Shown in pieces: positions 32,920 to 41,937 of a stretch of DNA of 64,000 nt. The stretch comes from Bacteroidota bacterium (GTDB taxonomy: Bacteria; Bacteroidota; Bacteroidia; Bacteroidales; Paludibacteraceae), in assembly GCA_023459355.1 (NCBI GenBank), contig JAEWUM010000009.1, positions 1-64,000 on the forward strand, read 5' to 3'. The notes under the pieces were generated by a model. The model saw nothing but the letters and a program-made list of their open reading frames with translations. It was not told the DNA's origin and ran no database searches. How positions within the stretch are numbered: the first letter of the stretch is position 1; every line of letters begins with the position of its first letter. The translations under genes were made by a program, and so were the position numbers.

Positions 32920-34209
32920 CTAATTTACCGGAAAAAGGCTCAGGGCCTCTCCTACTACAAAATTACTTCCTGTAATCAGCAATAAATCATCTGCATTGGC
33001 ATCAAAAATTGCTTTATTTACGGCATCTTTTACAGCTCCGAATGACCATCCCGAAAGATTATAATTCATTGCTTTTGCTTTCAGTTCATTTGCCGGCAAA
33101 GCTCTCTTTACCTGTGCTTGCGTAAAATAGTAAACAGCATCAATAGGTAACAGTTTTAACACTCCTGATATATCTTTATCATTTACCATGCCAATAACGA
33201 TTCGCAGTGTTTTATAATGCTGATTTTTCAACTGATTTACAATGGCTTGAATTCCCGGAACATTATGTCCGGTATCAGCAATAACTTTAGGTTTATCGCT
33301 CAATAATTCCCACCTGCCCCGCAAACCGGTAAGTTTACAAATATGTTCAATGCCTTTTTTAAGTGCTTCATCAGAGACTTTGAACGTTGTCCTGTTATTT
33401 AAAACTTTAATGGCTGAAAATATAGTAGCCAGGTTTCTAAGTTGGTAAATCCCATTCAATCCGGAACCAAATTCCTGTTTTCGATAATTAAAAATCATTT
33501 TATCTTGCTCATAACGAGTCAAAACAGGAATATCATCATCTTCCGCAAAAATTATATCTGACTGCATTTCAAGTGATTTCAGCACAAACACGGGTTTAGT
33601 TTCAGGTAATGATTCACCTATAACCACAGGAATTCCCGGTTTAATGATACCCGCTTTTTCAGCAGCAATCTGAGGAAGTGAGTCGCCCAGAAATTCAACA
33701 TGATCGAAACCTATATTGGTAATAATGCTTAATTCCGGACTAACGATGTTGGTGCTGTCCAACCTGCCTCCCAGACCAACCTCAATAACAGCAATATCAA
33801 CCTGTTTATCAGCAAAATATGAAAAGGCCATTGCCATGGTTAATTCAAAAAAAGAAGGTTGAATCGTTTCTATTGCATCAATGTGTTTCTGAATATAATC
33901 AATAACATATTGTTGATCAATCATTTGTCCGTTTACTCTGATTCTTTCTCCAAAATCGACAAGATGGGGAGAAGTGTAAAGCCCAACCTTATAACCGGCT
34001 TCCTGTAAAATTGCAGCCAAATAATGCGAGACAGAACCTTTTCCATTGGTTCCGGCAACATGAATAGATCGAAATTTTTGATGTGGATTATCAAGCTGAG
34101 CCATCAACCGGTATGTATTTTCCAGTCCCGGCTTGTAAGCAGATGAACCAACAAGGTGAAATACCGGAAGCCGGTCGTATAAATACTGCAATGTCTCCTG
34201 ATAATTCAT
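32920..34209 (-). CDS. folC: Folylpolyglutamate synthase / dihydrofolate synthase
   Basis: 429 residues from ATG 34209 (a TTG two codons earlier is possible). FolC adds glutamate to dihydropteroate or folates with ATP. The Mur-ligase-like P-loop HVAGTNGKGSVSHYLAAILQ (about 52-71), SPHLVDFGERIRVNG, and the C-terminal GHNVPGIQAIVNQL are characteristic. The Mur ligase fold is complete. It follows the YggS-type gene by nine bases, so folC is the last gene of a DUF4494-yggS-folC run on the minus strand. Confidence 0.93.
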   Translation of the reverse strand: MNYQETLQYLYDRLPVFHLVGSSAYKPGLENTYRLMAQLDNPHQKFRSIHVAGTNGKGSVSHYLAAILQEAGYKVGLYTSPHLVDFGERIRVNGQMIDQQYVIDYIQKHIDAIETIQPSFFELTMAMAFSYFADKQVDIAVIEVGLGGRLDSTNIVSPELSIITNIGFDHVEFLGDSLPQIAAEKAGIIKPGIPVVIGESLPETKPVFVLKSLEMQSDIIFAEDDDIPVLTRYEQDKMIFNYRKQEFGSGLNGIYQLRNLATIFSAIKVLNNRTTFKVSDEALKKGIEHICKLTGLRGRWELLSDKPKVIADTGHNVPGIQAIVNQLKNQHYKTLRIVIGMVNDKDISGVLKLLPIDAVYYFTQAQVKRALPANELKAKAMNYNLSGWSFGAVKDAVNKAIFDANADDLLLITGSNFVVGEALSLFPVN

Positions 34210-34218
34210 AACCAAATA

Positions 34219-34887
34219 CTAATATACTCTTTGTCCGAATATCGAACTGCCAATTCTGACCATGGTACTTCCCTCTTCTATGGCAATTTGAAAGTCATCT
34301 GACATGCCCATCGAGATTTCGCTAAAATGATTATCCTGAGCAGCATAATCTCGTTTAACTGTATCAAACAATGATTTGAGCGATTTAAATTCATTCCTGA
34401 CCTGCTGGTGATTATCTGTAAAAGTAGCCATTCCCATCAATCCGCAAACCTTTATAAATGAAAGATTTGATAGCGCCTTATTTTGATATAAATCAAGAAC
34501 TTCAGCGGAAGAAAACCCAAATTTTGTTTCTTCAGTAGCAATATGAACCTGCAACAGACAATTCACTACCCGGTTAATTTTTTCTGCCTGCTTGTTGATT
34601 TCCGACAGTAACTTCAATGAATCCGCTCCATGAATCAATTCTATAAAAGGTACCAGATATTTCACCTTATTTGTTTGTAAATGACCAATAAAATGCCAGT
34701 GAATATCTTTAGGTAAACGTTCCTGCTTTTCCACCAGTTCCTGCACCCTGCTTTCCCCGAATATCCTTTCACCAGCGTTATAGGCTTCTATTATAGTACT
34801 ATCCGGATGAAATTTTGAAACACATACCAACTTTACATGAGCCGGTATGTGTTCTCTGATAGATGCAATATTTTGTACGACAGACAT
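34219..34887 (-). CDS. YggS-family pyridoxal 5'-phosphate homeostasis protein
   Basis: 222 residues, a single-domain PLP-binding barrel like YggS/PLPBP. The PLP lysine lies in KLVCVSKFHPDSTI (about 19-32), and the downstream HWHFIGHLQTNKVKYL and SMGMSDDFQIAIEEGSTMVR then IGSSIFG are hallmark motifs. The family has no known catalytic activity; it buffers PLP and affects amino-acid pools. It sits between the DUF4494 gene (20 bases upstream) and folC. Confidence 0.93.
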   Translation of the reverse strand: MSVVQNIASIREHIPAHVKLVCVSKFHPDSTIIEAYNAGERIFGESRVQELVEKQERLPKDIHWHFIGHLQTNKVKYLVPFIELIHGADSLKLLSEINKQAEKINRVVNCLLQVHIATEETKFGFSSAEVLDLYQNKALSNLSFIKVCGLMGMATFTDNHQQVRNEFKSLKSLFDTVKRDYAAQDNHFSEISMGMSDDFQIAIEEGSTMVRIGSSIFGQRVY

Positions 34888-34907
34888 ATACTGGATTTAC
34901 GATTTGG

Positions 34908-35348
34908 TTATTTTTCTTCAGCTTCTCCATATTTGAACACATCCATAATCAGTGTTTCAGTTATGGTTACAACCTCATAATCAGCCATACTTCCTTTCAT
35001 TCCTTCCTGTAATCTGCTTAAAGCCTGTCCAATTTCAGAAGCTTGTACCATCATCGCCACCGGGACTTTCTTTTCAACTCCTTTTTCCTCATCTAAAGTA
35101 ATGTAATTTACTTTGAACCTATACCATTTATCTCCATCATCATGAAAGAACATTTCGTTGATTTTCACTCTCTTAATATTGGCAACAGAAAATTCCCCAC
35201 TGATAAATGGCTTCATTTCTTCAATCATCCGCTCTTCAGCTTCAGTAAAGGATAGCGCATCCACCAAATAAGATTCACTCACTTTAACAATCTTTCCCTC
35301 TTCAGCTGTTTTTTCAAACTTTACCTTACATTCAAACCAGTTGTACAT
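34908..35348 (-). CDS. DUF4494 domain protein
   Basis: 146 residues, cytosolic, matching the Bacteroidota-restricted DUF4494 family throughout (MYNWFECKVKFEKTAEEGKI at the N-terminus; RVKINEMFFHDDGDKWYRFK; ETLIMDVFKY near the C-terminus). Function unknown. It is the first gene of a unit with the YggS protein and folC, and is divergent from the THUMP-like methyltransferase across 150 bases. Confidence 0.85.
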   Translation of the reverse strand: MYNWFECKVKFEKTAEEGKIVKVSESYLVDALSFTEAEERMIEEMKPFISGEFSVANIKRVKINEMFFHDDGDKWYRFKVNYITLDEEKGVEKKVPVAMMVQASEIGQALSRLQEGMKGSMADYEVVTITETLIMDVFKYGEAEEK

Positions 35349-35473
35349 ATTACTTTTAATCTATCTGTTATAATTTAAATTGAACTCTTTATTTCAGGCA
35401 AAGGTAATATTTAATCACGACTAATTGAATTAAAAAATAAAAAAATCTATCTTCAAAATTTACATAAAAACCA

Positions 35474-35481
35474 TACCTTTG
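35474..35481 (+). promoter_or_regulatory. Putative -7 box of the THUMP-like methyltransferase gene
   Basis: TACCTTTG fits TAnnTTTG and ends 17 bases before the ATG at 35499. No clear upstream TTTG. Confidence 0.4.
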
Positions 35482-35498
35482 TACTTCATTTTCCATTT

Positions 35499-36701
35499 AT
35501 GGATACGCAAACAAAATTATTCATACAGGAGCATCTTAACGACGATGTAATCCAACTCGGATTGCAGGCAAAGCGATACCCGGATATTGATATGACTTTC
35601 GTAATCAATCAGATAGCAGGACTTCAAAAAATAAAAGAAAAAGTCCCGCTATTTTATAAATCTCATAATATACTATTTCCAAAACAATTGTCGGTAGAAC
35701 AATCGTCTTCGGAAATTACCGCGAAATACAAATCAAGGCTTTCCCATGGAGATACATTCGCAGATCTTTCAGGTGGTTTGGGAGTTGATTTCTACTTTAT
35801 TTCGCAGAATTTCAAGTCCGGTCTTTATATAGAACGCGATGAAGAATTATGCAAACTGGCAGCACATAATTTCGAACTATTGAAAATACCCCGATATGAA
35901 ATACATCAGACAAAATCTGAAAATTATCTGGATAAGATGCCGGAAGTAGATTTGATTTATATCGATCCGCACAGAAGAAGTGAAATTGGTAAGAAAACTG
36001 TACTAATTTCAGATTGCGAACCTGATGTTACCTTGTTAGCTGAAAAGATGTTACTTAAATCACCCGTGGTAATGATTAAGCTTTCCCCTATGTTGGATAT
36101 TCATCAGGCAATTAAGCACTTACCTCAAACGACGGAAGTTCATATTGTAGCTGTTGATAATGAATGTAAAGAGGTTTTGCTTATATTAAAGAGAGATAGC
36201 ACATTTGAACCTGATGAAAATCAATACAATAACATCCTGATTAAAACCAGAAATCTCCATACGACAAAGCCAGAACAAATTTTTGATTTTACTTTTGATG
36301 AGGAAAAACAGGCGGAACCGGTATTTACTGATGGAGTAAGTCGATATCTGTATGAACCTAATGCTGCTATTATGAAGTCCGGAGCATTTAAGTCGGTCGC
36401 AACCCGTTTTAACTTACGAAAGTTTCATGTAAACACGCATTTGTATACCGGAGATGACCTGATTGAACGTTTTCCGGGTAGAATCATGCAGGTTTCGGAA
36501 GTGTTTGGCAACAACAAAGCCGACTTAAAGAGAATAAAAGAAAAATTTCCTAAAGCAAATGTAAGTACACGTAACTACCCTTTATCAGTGGCTGACTTTC
36601 GAAAAAAAACAGGTATAAAAGATGGTGGTAGTAATTATCTTTTTGCACTTAAAACCACTTCAGATAAAAACATCATAATTGTCTGTAATAAAATAAATTA
36701 A
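35499..36701 (+). CDS. Class I SAM-dependent methyltransferase with THUMP-like domain
   Basis: 400 residues. The N-terminal ~95 residues are helical; the SAM-binding motif is DTFADLSGGLGVDFYFISQN (about 86-105), then LIYIDPHRR (about 151-159), a DPxRR-type catalytic motif found in this Bacteroidota family. The C-terminal third (about 280-400) is the 'THUMP-like' domain annotated in these proteins, with YEPNAAIMKSGAFKSVA. The family is thought to methylate RNA but the target is not known to me. Monocistronic, convergent with tex. Confidence 0.85.
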   Translation: MDTQTKLFIQEHLNDDVIQLGLQAKRYPDIDMTFVINQIAGLQKIKEKVPLFYKSHNILFPKQLSVEQSSSEITAKYKSRLSHGDTFADLSGGLGVDFYFISQNFKSGLYIERDEELCKLAAHNFELLKIPRYEIHQTKSENYLDKMPEVDLIYIDPHRRSEIGKKTVLISDCEPDVTLLAEKMLLKSPVVMIKLSPMLDIHQAIKHLPQTTEVHIVAVDNECKEVLLILKRDSTFEPDENQYNNILIKTRNLHTTKPEQIFDFTFDEEKQAEPVFTDGVSRYLYEPNAAIMKSGAFKSVATRFNLRKFHVNTHLYTGDDLIERFPGRIMQVSEVFGNNKADLKRIKEKFPKANVSTRNYPLSVADFRKKTGIKDGGSNYLFALKTTSDKNIIIVCNKIN

Positions 36702-36719
36702 CCGGGACTAATTTAACGA

Positions 36720-38855
36720 TCAGATTAATTTAAGCTGTACCCGTTTTCTCACCATATCCACTTCAAGCACCCTTACCTTAACATGTTGATGTAATGAAAC
36801 TACTTCCGCCGGATTTGATATGTACTTATCGGCCATTTGAGAAATGTGCACAAGTCCGTTCTCTTTAATACCAATATCAACAAAAGCGCCAAAATTGGTA
36901 ATGTTGGTAACAATACCCGGCAGTTCCATACCTGAGATTAAATCTTCAATTTTCTTGATATTGGGGTCGAATTCAAAAACTTTGACGCTACTACGTGGGT
37001 CACGTCCGGGTTTTTCCAGCTCAAGTAATATATCTGTCAGGGTAGGCAGACCAATATTCTCTGTCACATAAGATTTCAACTCAATTTTTTGAATTAATTC
37101 TTTGTTTCTGATTAACTTATCAATGTCGGTTTTTAAGTCTTTTGCCATTTTCTCTGCAATCCGGTAACTTTCAGGGTGTACAGCCGAATTATCCAGCGGA
37201 TTTTCACCATCAGGTATCCGAAGAAAACCGGCACATTGTTCAAAAGTTTTAGTACCCATTTTGGGCACTTTCAATAATTGCCTGCGATTTGTAAAAGCAC
37301 CGTTCTCAGCACGATAATCCACAATATTCTGAGCCAACTGAGGGCCAAGTCCGGAAATATAGGTTAACAGATGCTTTGAAGCGGTATTCAGATTAACACC
37401 AACTTTATTTACAGCATTTTCAACCGTTTGATCCAGAGATTTTTTCAACAATGTTTGGTCCACATCATGCTGGTACTGACCCACACCTATCGATTTAGGA
37501 TCAATTTTTACCAGTTCAGCCAACGGGTCCATTAACCGGCGGCCAATTGAAACAGCACCACGTACCGTTACATCATAATCAGGAAACTCTTCCCGTGCAA
37601 TTTTCGAAGCAGAATAAATGGAAGCACCGTTTTCACTGACTACAAAAACCTGTACATTTCTGTCATACCGGATATTTTGAATAAAATGCTCTGTTTCCCT
37701 GCCGGCTGTACCATTTCCAATGGCAATAGCCTGAATATTATATGCTTCGACCATTTTCTGAATGCTACGTGAAGCTTTGGAATAGTCACTTTGTGGCAGA
37801 TGCGGATAAATAGTTTCATTATGGAGCAGATTACCCTGCGCATCCAAACAAACAACTTTACAACCTGTACGGAAACCGGGATCTATACCCATTACCCTTC
37901 TCTCACCCAAAGGCGGAGCGAGTAATAGCTGCCGTAAATTTTCAGCAAAAACACGAATTGCTTCTGCATCTGCCTTTAATTTACTTTCTGCGGCAAATTC
38001 ATTTTCAATGGAAGGTTTCAATAACCGTTTGTATGCATCTTTCGCTGCGTTGTAAACCAGGTCACCCGAAGCATTATCTGACCTCACAAAGATGTCAGCC
38101 AGTTTATCCACGCACTTGTCTTCATCCGGACTGATATTTACTTTTAAGAAACCTTCAGACTCCCCTCTTCGCATTGCTAATAACCTGTGAGAAGAGCATT
38201 TGGATAATTTTTCAGACATATCAAAATAATCCCGGTATTTCTGCGCATCGTCTTCTTTTCCTTTGATAATTTTTGATGAAATGATTGCTTCATACGTAAA
38301 AATCCGGCGAATAACATTACGTGCTTTTTCGCTTTCGTTAATCCACTCAGCTATGATGTCAGAAGCTCCATTCAGCGCATCATCAATCGTTTTAATCTTA
38401 TCTTTTACATAAGGTTTTGCCAGATAATCCAAATTATCCGCATTTTGCTTCATGATCATTCTGGCGAGTAGCTCCAACCCATTCTCACGTGCAATTTCAG
38501 CACGGGTACGACGCTTAGGCTTGTATGGCAGATAGATGTCTTCTAACTCGGTTGCATTCCAACAGGCATCAATTCTGTTTTTGATCTCCGGAGTCAGTTT
38601 TCCCTGTTCCGCTATCGTTTTTAGAATGGTATCTTTCCGTTTATCGATTTCTAACAGCTTATCATATTGATCTTTAATAGCACCAATCTGAACTTCATCC
38701 AGCTCACCGGTCATTTCTTTTCTATATCTGCTGATAAAGGGAATAGTTGCACCATCTTCAAGCAAATGAATAGTATTGATGATTTGTTTTGCGCTTATTT
38801 GCAAAGAATCTGTAAGTAAGGAAATAAAAACGGGAGCTATATTGTCTTTTGACAT
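36720..38855 (-). CDS. tex: Tex-family RNA-binding transcription accessory protein
   Basis: 711 residues, normal for Tex. Domain order: N-terminal HTH-like region, YqgF-like RNase H fold (RRVMGIDPGFRTGCKVVCLD, about 318-337), helix-hairpin-helix repeats (LTYISGLGPQLAQNIVDY), and a C-terminal S1 RNA-binding domain (IVTNITNFGAFVDIGIKENG then LVHISQMAD). Tex proteins bind RNA and transcription complexes and influence expression broadly; the molecular target is unsettled. It lies 42 bases downstream of holA. Confidence 0.93.
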   Translation of the reverse strand: MSKDNIAPVFISLLTDSLQISAKQIINTIHLLEDGATIPFISRYRKEMTGELDEVQIGAIKDQYDKLLEIDKRKDTILKTIAEQGKLTPEIKNRIDACWNATELEDIYLPYKPKRRTRAEIARENGLELLARMIMKQNADNLDYLAKPYVKDKIKTIDDALNGASDIIAEWINESEKARNVIRRIFTYEAIISSKIIKGKEDDAQKYRDYFDMSEKLSKCSSHRLLAMRRGESEGFLKVNISPDEDKCVDKLADIFVRSDNASGDLVYNAAKDAYKRLLKPSIENEFAAESKLKADAEAIRVFAENLRQLLLAPPLGERRVMGIDPGFRTGCKVVCLDAQGNLLHNETIYPHLPQSDYSKASRSIQKMVEAYNIQAIAIGNGTAGRETEHFIQNIRYDRNVQVFVVSENGASIYSASKIAREEFPDYDVTVRGAVSIGRRLMDPLAELVKIDPKSIGVGQYQHDVDQTLLKKSLDQTVENAVNKVGVNLNTASKHLLTYISGLGPQLAQNIVDYRAENGAFTNRRQLLKVPKMGTKTFEQCAGFLRIPDGENPLDNSAVHPESYRIAEKMAKDLKTDIDKLIRNKELIQKIELKSYVTENIGLPTLTDILLELEKPGRDPRSSVKVFEFDPNIKKIEDLISGMELPGIVTNITNFGAFVDIGIKENGLVHISQMADKYISNPAEVVSLHQHVKVRVLEVDMVRKRVQLKLI

Positions 38856-38896
38856 AAAGTTAGAATTGACTTATAAAAAAATAGATACAAATAAAA

Positions 38897-39895
38897 TCAG
38901 TGTAGAATCTTAAATACTAATTCTTTAAGCAAATCACCTTCATCTGCACTGACATTATCGATTCCTTTGGATCGGGCATCAGTTTCTCGGATTGAAGTAA
39001 TAATATTCATGGTTTTCCAGGCATTGAATGACTTTGCTGCTGTCAAATAGTTTCTGGCAATAAATGGATGGATTTTAAATTCAGCAGCAGCTGCTTCAGC
39101 CGTTTTTTGAGGTAAATAGTGAAATATCATCAGATTACTGAAAAATCCAAATAACTGAGCAATTACCATTTGTATCGGATTTGCTTTTTTATTATCCGCG
39201 AAATAATTGATAATTCTGTTTGCTTTCAGAACATCCTTTTTAATCAAAGCATCCTGCAGTTCAAAAACATTAAAATCTTTGCTTATCCCGATGTTTTTTT
39301 CAATGATTTCGGGTGTAATTCGGTTTGAGCCGGCTGGTTTTGTTATCGCTAACTTATCCAGTTCGTTGGCAACTTTACTCAAATCAGTCCCCAGGAAGTC
39401 GGTCAGCATAACCATTGCCTTTTCCTCAATTTGCAGGTCTTTTGATTTAGCATACTTCGCAATCCATGCACTCATCTCATAGTCACGTAGTTTTTTGGAC
39501 TCGAATAGCACACCTGTCTTTTTCAACTCATTGACCCATTTCTTTCTACCATCGACGGTTCCGTATTTATAGCAAATAACCAGGATTGTAGCAGGAGCAT
39601 AATGCTGAATATAAAATTGCAATTTATCGAGGTCCTTGATGTGCTGAGCTTCTTTCACGATTAATATCTGATAGGGCGACATCATCGGAAATCTTTTGGC
39701 AGCGTTAATAACCGTTACTATGTCTACATCCTTACCATAAAGAACAGATAAATCAAATTCACGCTGACTTTCATCCAATATTTCATATTGGATATAATCT
39801 GAAATCAGGTCAATATAATAAGGTTCTTCTCCCATTAAAAAGTAAATAGGAGCATATTTTTTTTGCTTTAAACTCTGCAGAATTTGTTCGTGCAT
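38897..39895 (-). CDS. holA: DNA polymerase III, delta subunit
   Basis: 332 residues. HolA opens the beta sliding clamp as part of the clamp loader. The N-terminal beta-binding region APIYFLMGEEPYYIDLISDY and domain II SPYQILIVKEAQHIKDLDKL fit the family; the rest is helical with NAAKRFPMMS and NVFELQDALIKKDVLKANRI. It lies 16 bases after the AMP nucleosidase gene on the minus strand. Confidence 0.9.
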   Translation of the reverse strand: MHEQILQSLKQKKYAPIYFLMGEEPYYIDLISDYIQYEILDESQREFDLSVLYGKDVDIVTVINAAKRFPMMSPYQILIVKEAQHIKDLDKLQFYIQHYAPATILVICYKYGTVDGRKKWVNELKKTGVLFESKKLRDYEMSAWIAKYAKSKDLQIEEKAMVMLTDFLGTDLSKVANELDKLAITKPAGSNRITPEIIEKNIGISKDFNVFELQDALIKKDVLKANRIINYFADNKKANPIQMVIAQLFGFFSNLMIFHYLPQKTAEAAAAEFKIHPFIARNYLTAAKSFNAWKTMNIITSIRETDARSKGIDNVSADEGDLLKELVFKILH

Positions 39896-39911
39896 TTTTT
39901 GAATGAATTAG

Positions 39912-40685
39912 CTATTCAAATCTAAGATGTTTAATTGTTTTACTATTATTGATAAGCGAACTCAATGCTTTTACACCAATGCGAATATGTTCATCCACAT
40001 AGTTTTGTGTCACTTTTGAGTCACTTTCAGAAGTCTTTATACCTTGTTCCTGAAGCGGCATGTCGGAAACCAGCAACAAGGCTCCCGTCGGAATGCTATT
40101 ATGAAAACCAACTGTAAATAAAGTTGCTGTTTCCATATCAATAGCCATAGCACGTGTACTTTTCAGGTATGTTTTGAAGTTTTCATCCCATTCCCAAACA
40201 CGCCGGTTAGTAGTGTAAACGGTTCCGGTCCAATAATCTTTATCGAAATCACGGATATTTGATGACACGGCACGTTGCAGGTTAAATGCAGGAAGTGCAG
40301 GTATTTCGGGAGGAAAATAATCATTTGAAGTACCCTCGCCTCTGATGGCAGCACTGGGTAGAATATAATCGCCATTCCGGTTCTTATCTCTCAGTCCTCC
40401 ACATTTTCCAAGAAACAATACTGCTTTAGGCTGAATTGCGGACAACACATCCATAATCAGCGCTGCATTGGGACTCCCCATGCCAAAATTGATGATGGTA
40501 ATTCCATTGGCGGATGCATTGATCATGTTTCCATCCCTTCCCAATACCGGAACATTAAACCATTCAGCAAATTTTTCCACATAATTATTGAAGTTCGTCA
40601 ACAATATATATTCTGTAAAATCTTCTAACTTTCTTTTGGTATATCTGGGTAGCCAATTTTCAACAATTTCCTGTTTAGTTTTCAT
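39912..40685 (-). CDS. amn: AMP nucleosidase
   Basis: 257 residues, the short Bacteroidota form lacking the N-terminal regulatory domain of the E. coli enzyme. It hydrolyses AMP to adenine and ribose 5-phosphate. The nucleoside-phosphorylase fold is seen in TIINFGMGSPNAALIMDVLS, ALFLGKCGGLRDKN-like VLFLGKCGGLRDKNRNGDYI, and AIDMETATLFTVGFHNSIPT (active-site Met-Glu). Divergent from the HsdR-N-like gene, 65 bases from its preferred start. Confidence 0.85.
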   Translation of the reverse strand: MKTKQEIVENWLPRYTKRKLEDFTEYILLTNFNNYVEKFAEWFNVPVLGRDGNMINASANGITIINFGMGSPNAALIMDVLSAIQPKAVLFLGKCGGLRDKNRNGDYILPSAAIRGEGTSNDYFPPEIPALPAFNLQRAVSSNIRDFDKDYWTGTVYTTNRRVWEWDENFKTYLKSTRAMAIDMETATLFTVGFHNSIPTGALLLVSDMPLQEQGIKTSESDSKVTQNYVDEHIRIGVKALSSLINNSKTIKHLRFE

Positions 40686-40750
40686 ATCTCATTAATTTGT
40701 TAGATGGTTTTTGTATTTTCGCATCTTTAATAGTTACAAAAATAATAAAA

Positions 40751-41206
40751 ATGTGGCAACTTAATCTACCTGTATACAATTTCAATACAAAAAAAGCAGG
40801 TGATAAACTACTTATTTTTGATTCTTTGCGGAAAAAATTTGTTAAGCTTACTCCGGAAGAATGGGTAAGGCAAAATTTCATACAGTTTTTGATTCAGGAA
40901 AAAAAATTTCCGGCAGCATTAATAGCTATTGAAACGCAACTATTGATCAATGGCATGAAAAAAAGATGTGACGCCATTGTATATGACAACTATATGAACC
41001 CCTACATCATTGTTGAATTTAAATCACCTTCCATACCTATCACCCAGGAGGTGTTTGACCAAGTTGCCGTTTATAATTCCAAATTAGATGTTAACTACTT
41101 TATAATGAGCAATGGTTATCAACATTTCTTTTGTAAGAAAAACTATACTAAAACAGGATACGAAATTGGCAATGACATACCAGATTTTACCACTTTTTTG
41201 CCTTAA
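40751..41206 (+). CDS. Stand-alone HsdR N-terminal-like (PD-(D/E)XK) protein
   Basis: 151 residues from ATG 40751; I reject an in-frame ATG at 40697 because the added residues (rich in hydrophobics, unlike the family) precede the conserved start WQLNLPVYNFNTKK. The nuclease-like core is visible: KRCDAIVYDNYMNPYIIVEF followed by KSP, an Asp...Glu-x-Lys arrangement, then QVAVYNSKLDVNYFIMSNG. Proteins of this form are common in Bacteroidota without any hsdM/hsdS partner; none is present here, so a restriction role is not supported. Function unknown. Confidence 0.8.
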   Translation: MWQLNLPVYNFNTKKAGDKLLIFDSLRKKFVKLTPEEWVRQNFIQFLIQEKKFPAALIAIETQLLINGMKKRCDAIVYDNYMNPYIIVEFKSPSIPITQEVFDQVAVYNSKLDVNYFIMSNGYQHFFCKKNYTKTGYEIGNDIPDFTTFLP

Positions 41207-41293
41207 ATATCATTTTACAACACACCACTCTCAAAATTTGTATTTTTTAACATAATTATATTGCACTGAAAATCTGATGTTTGTGCTTTTTAT

Positions 41294-41348
41294 ATGTTAT
41301 AAAACATATTTTAAACGTTCCGTCTATTGCATATATGTTTTATAACAT
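41294..41348. repeat. Inverted pair of palindromic 14-mers upstream of the small secreted protein
   Basis: ATGTTATAAAACAT (41294-41307) and ATGTTTTATAACAT (41335-41348) are exact reverse complements, and each is itself a dyad (ATGTT-n4-AACAT). They flank 27 bases. The second copy lies within the spacer of the promoter at 41327-41357, an arrangement expected of a repressor operator pair. Confidence 0.75.
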
Positions 41349-41357
41349 GTATTTTTG
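41327..41357 (+). promoter_or_regulatory. Promoter of the small secreted protein gene
   Basis: TTG (41327-41329), a 20-base spacer, and TATTTTTG (41350-41357) fit the Bacteroidota consensus. This leaves an untranslated leader of roughly 115 bases before the ATG at 41479; the leader (41365-41478) is AT-rich and without a clear structure. Confidence 0.6.
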
Positions 41358-41478
41358 CATTGTCAAATTGAATAAATCAATAAGGCAATATTGACAAACA
41401 GAAAAAATCCAACTCAATAATTGGATAGTTTTATTAAAAAGTTTAGTTAACAAAAAGGTATTATTAAAATTTTAGGTT

Positions 41479-41844
41479 ATGAAAAAGATTTTAGCAGTTA
41501 TATTGGTTGCGCTTGCAAGTGCTTCGACAACCTACTCAATGGAATTGAAAGAATACAATGTGCTTTATAAAATGAATGAAAATTCAACATTTAAAGCACT
41601 GGTTCGCTACCTCAACGCTGGCGATGAACAAGCAGATCAGTTAAAATATATATTTGATTTAACTGAAAGAAAATTGAATTATGCAAACAAAAAAGAAAGT
41701 ACAATTGATGCAGAAAGAGCCTTGTATTTCAATCTGGGAAATGTAAAATACATACTTTCAGAAGATCAGTACAGAAAGTATTTGATTATTTTAAATGTAT
41801 CAAGATTCAGCAATGATGAGCAATACATCGCTGAGAACAATTAA
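41479..41844 (+). CDS. Small secreted protein of unknown function
   Basis: 121 residues. A signal peptide (MKKILAVILVALASASTTYS) is followed by a soluble, helical, charged 100-residue domain (FKALVRYLNAGDEQADQLKY; YFNLGNVKYILSEDQYRKYL). I do not recognise a named family; the pattern resembles short Bacteroidota periplasmic proteins. It is expressed from its own promoter, which overlaps operator-like repeats, and ends at a strong terminator, so it is a free-standing, probably regulated gene. Confidence 0.8.
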   Translation: MKKILAVILVALASASTTYSMELKEYNVLYKMNENSTFKALVRYLNAGDEQADQLKYIFDLTERKLNYANKKESTIDAERALYFNLGNVKYILSEDQYRKYLIILNVSRFSNDEQYIAENN

Positions 41845-41874
41845 TGTGAAATATCAGCCTGAAAGATTTATTCA

Positions 41875-41907
41875 AAAGGGTATCCGACCGGATACCCTTT
41901 CTTATTT
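41875..41907 (+). terminator. Intrinsic terminator of the small secreted protein gene
   Basis: AAAGGGTATCC (41875-41885) and GGATACCCTTT (41890-41900) form a perfect 11-bp stem with a GACC loop, followed by cttattttt. Confidence 0.9.
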
Positions 41908-41937
41908 TTGTAAATACTGAAATCCTATTATATCCCT

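Noticed and set aside
40163..40375. Minus-strand 70-residue frame in the amn region
   Set aside because: Overlaps amn in another frame without any family signature.
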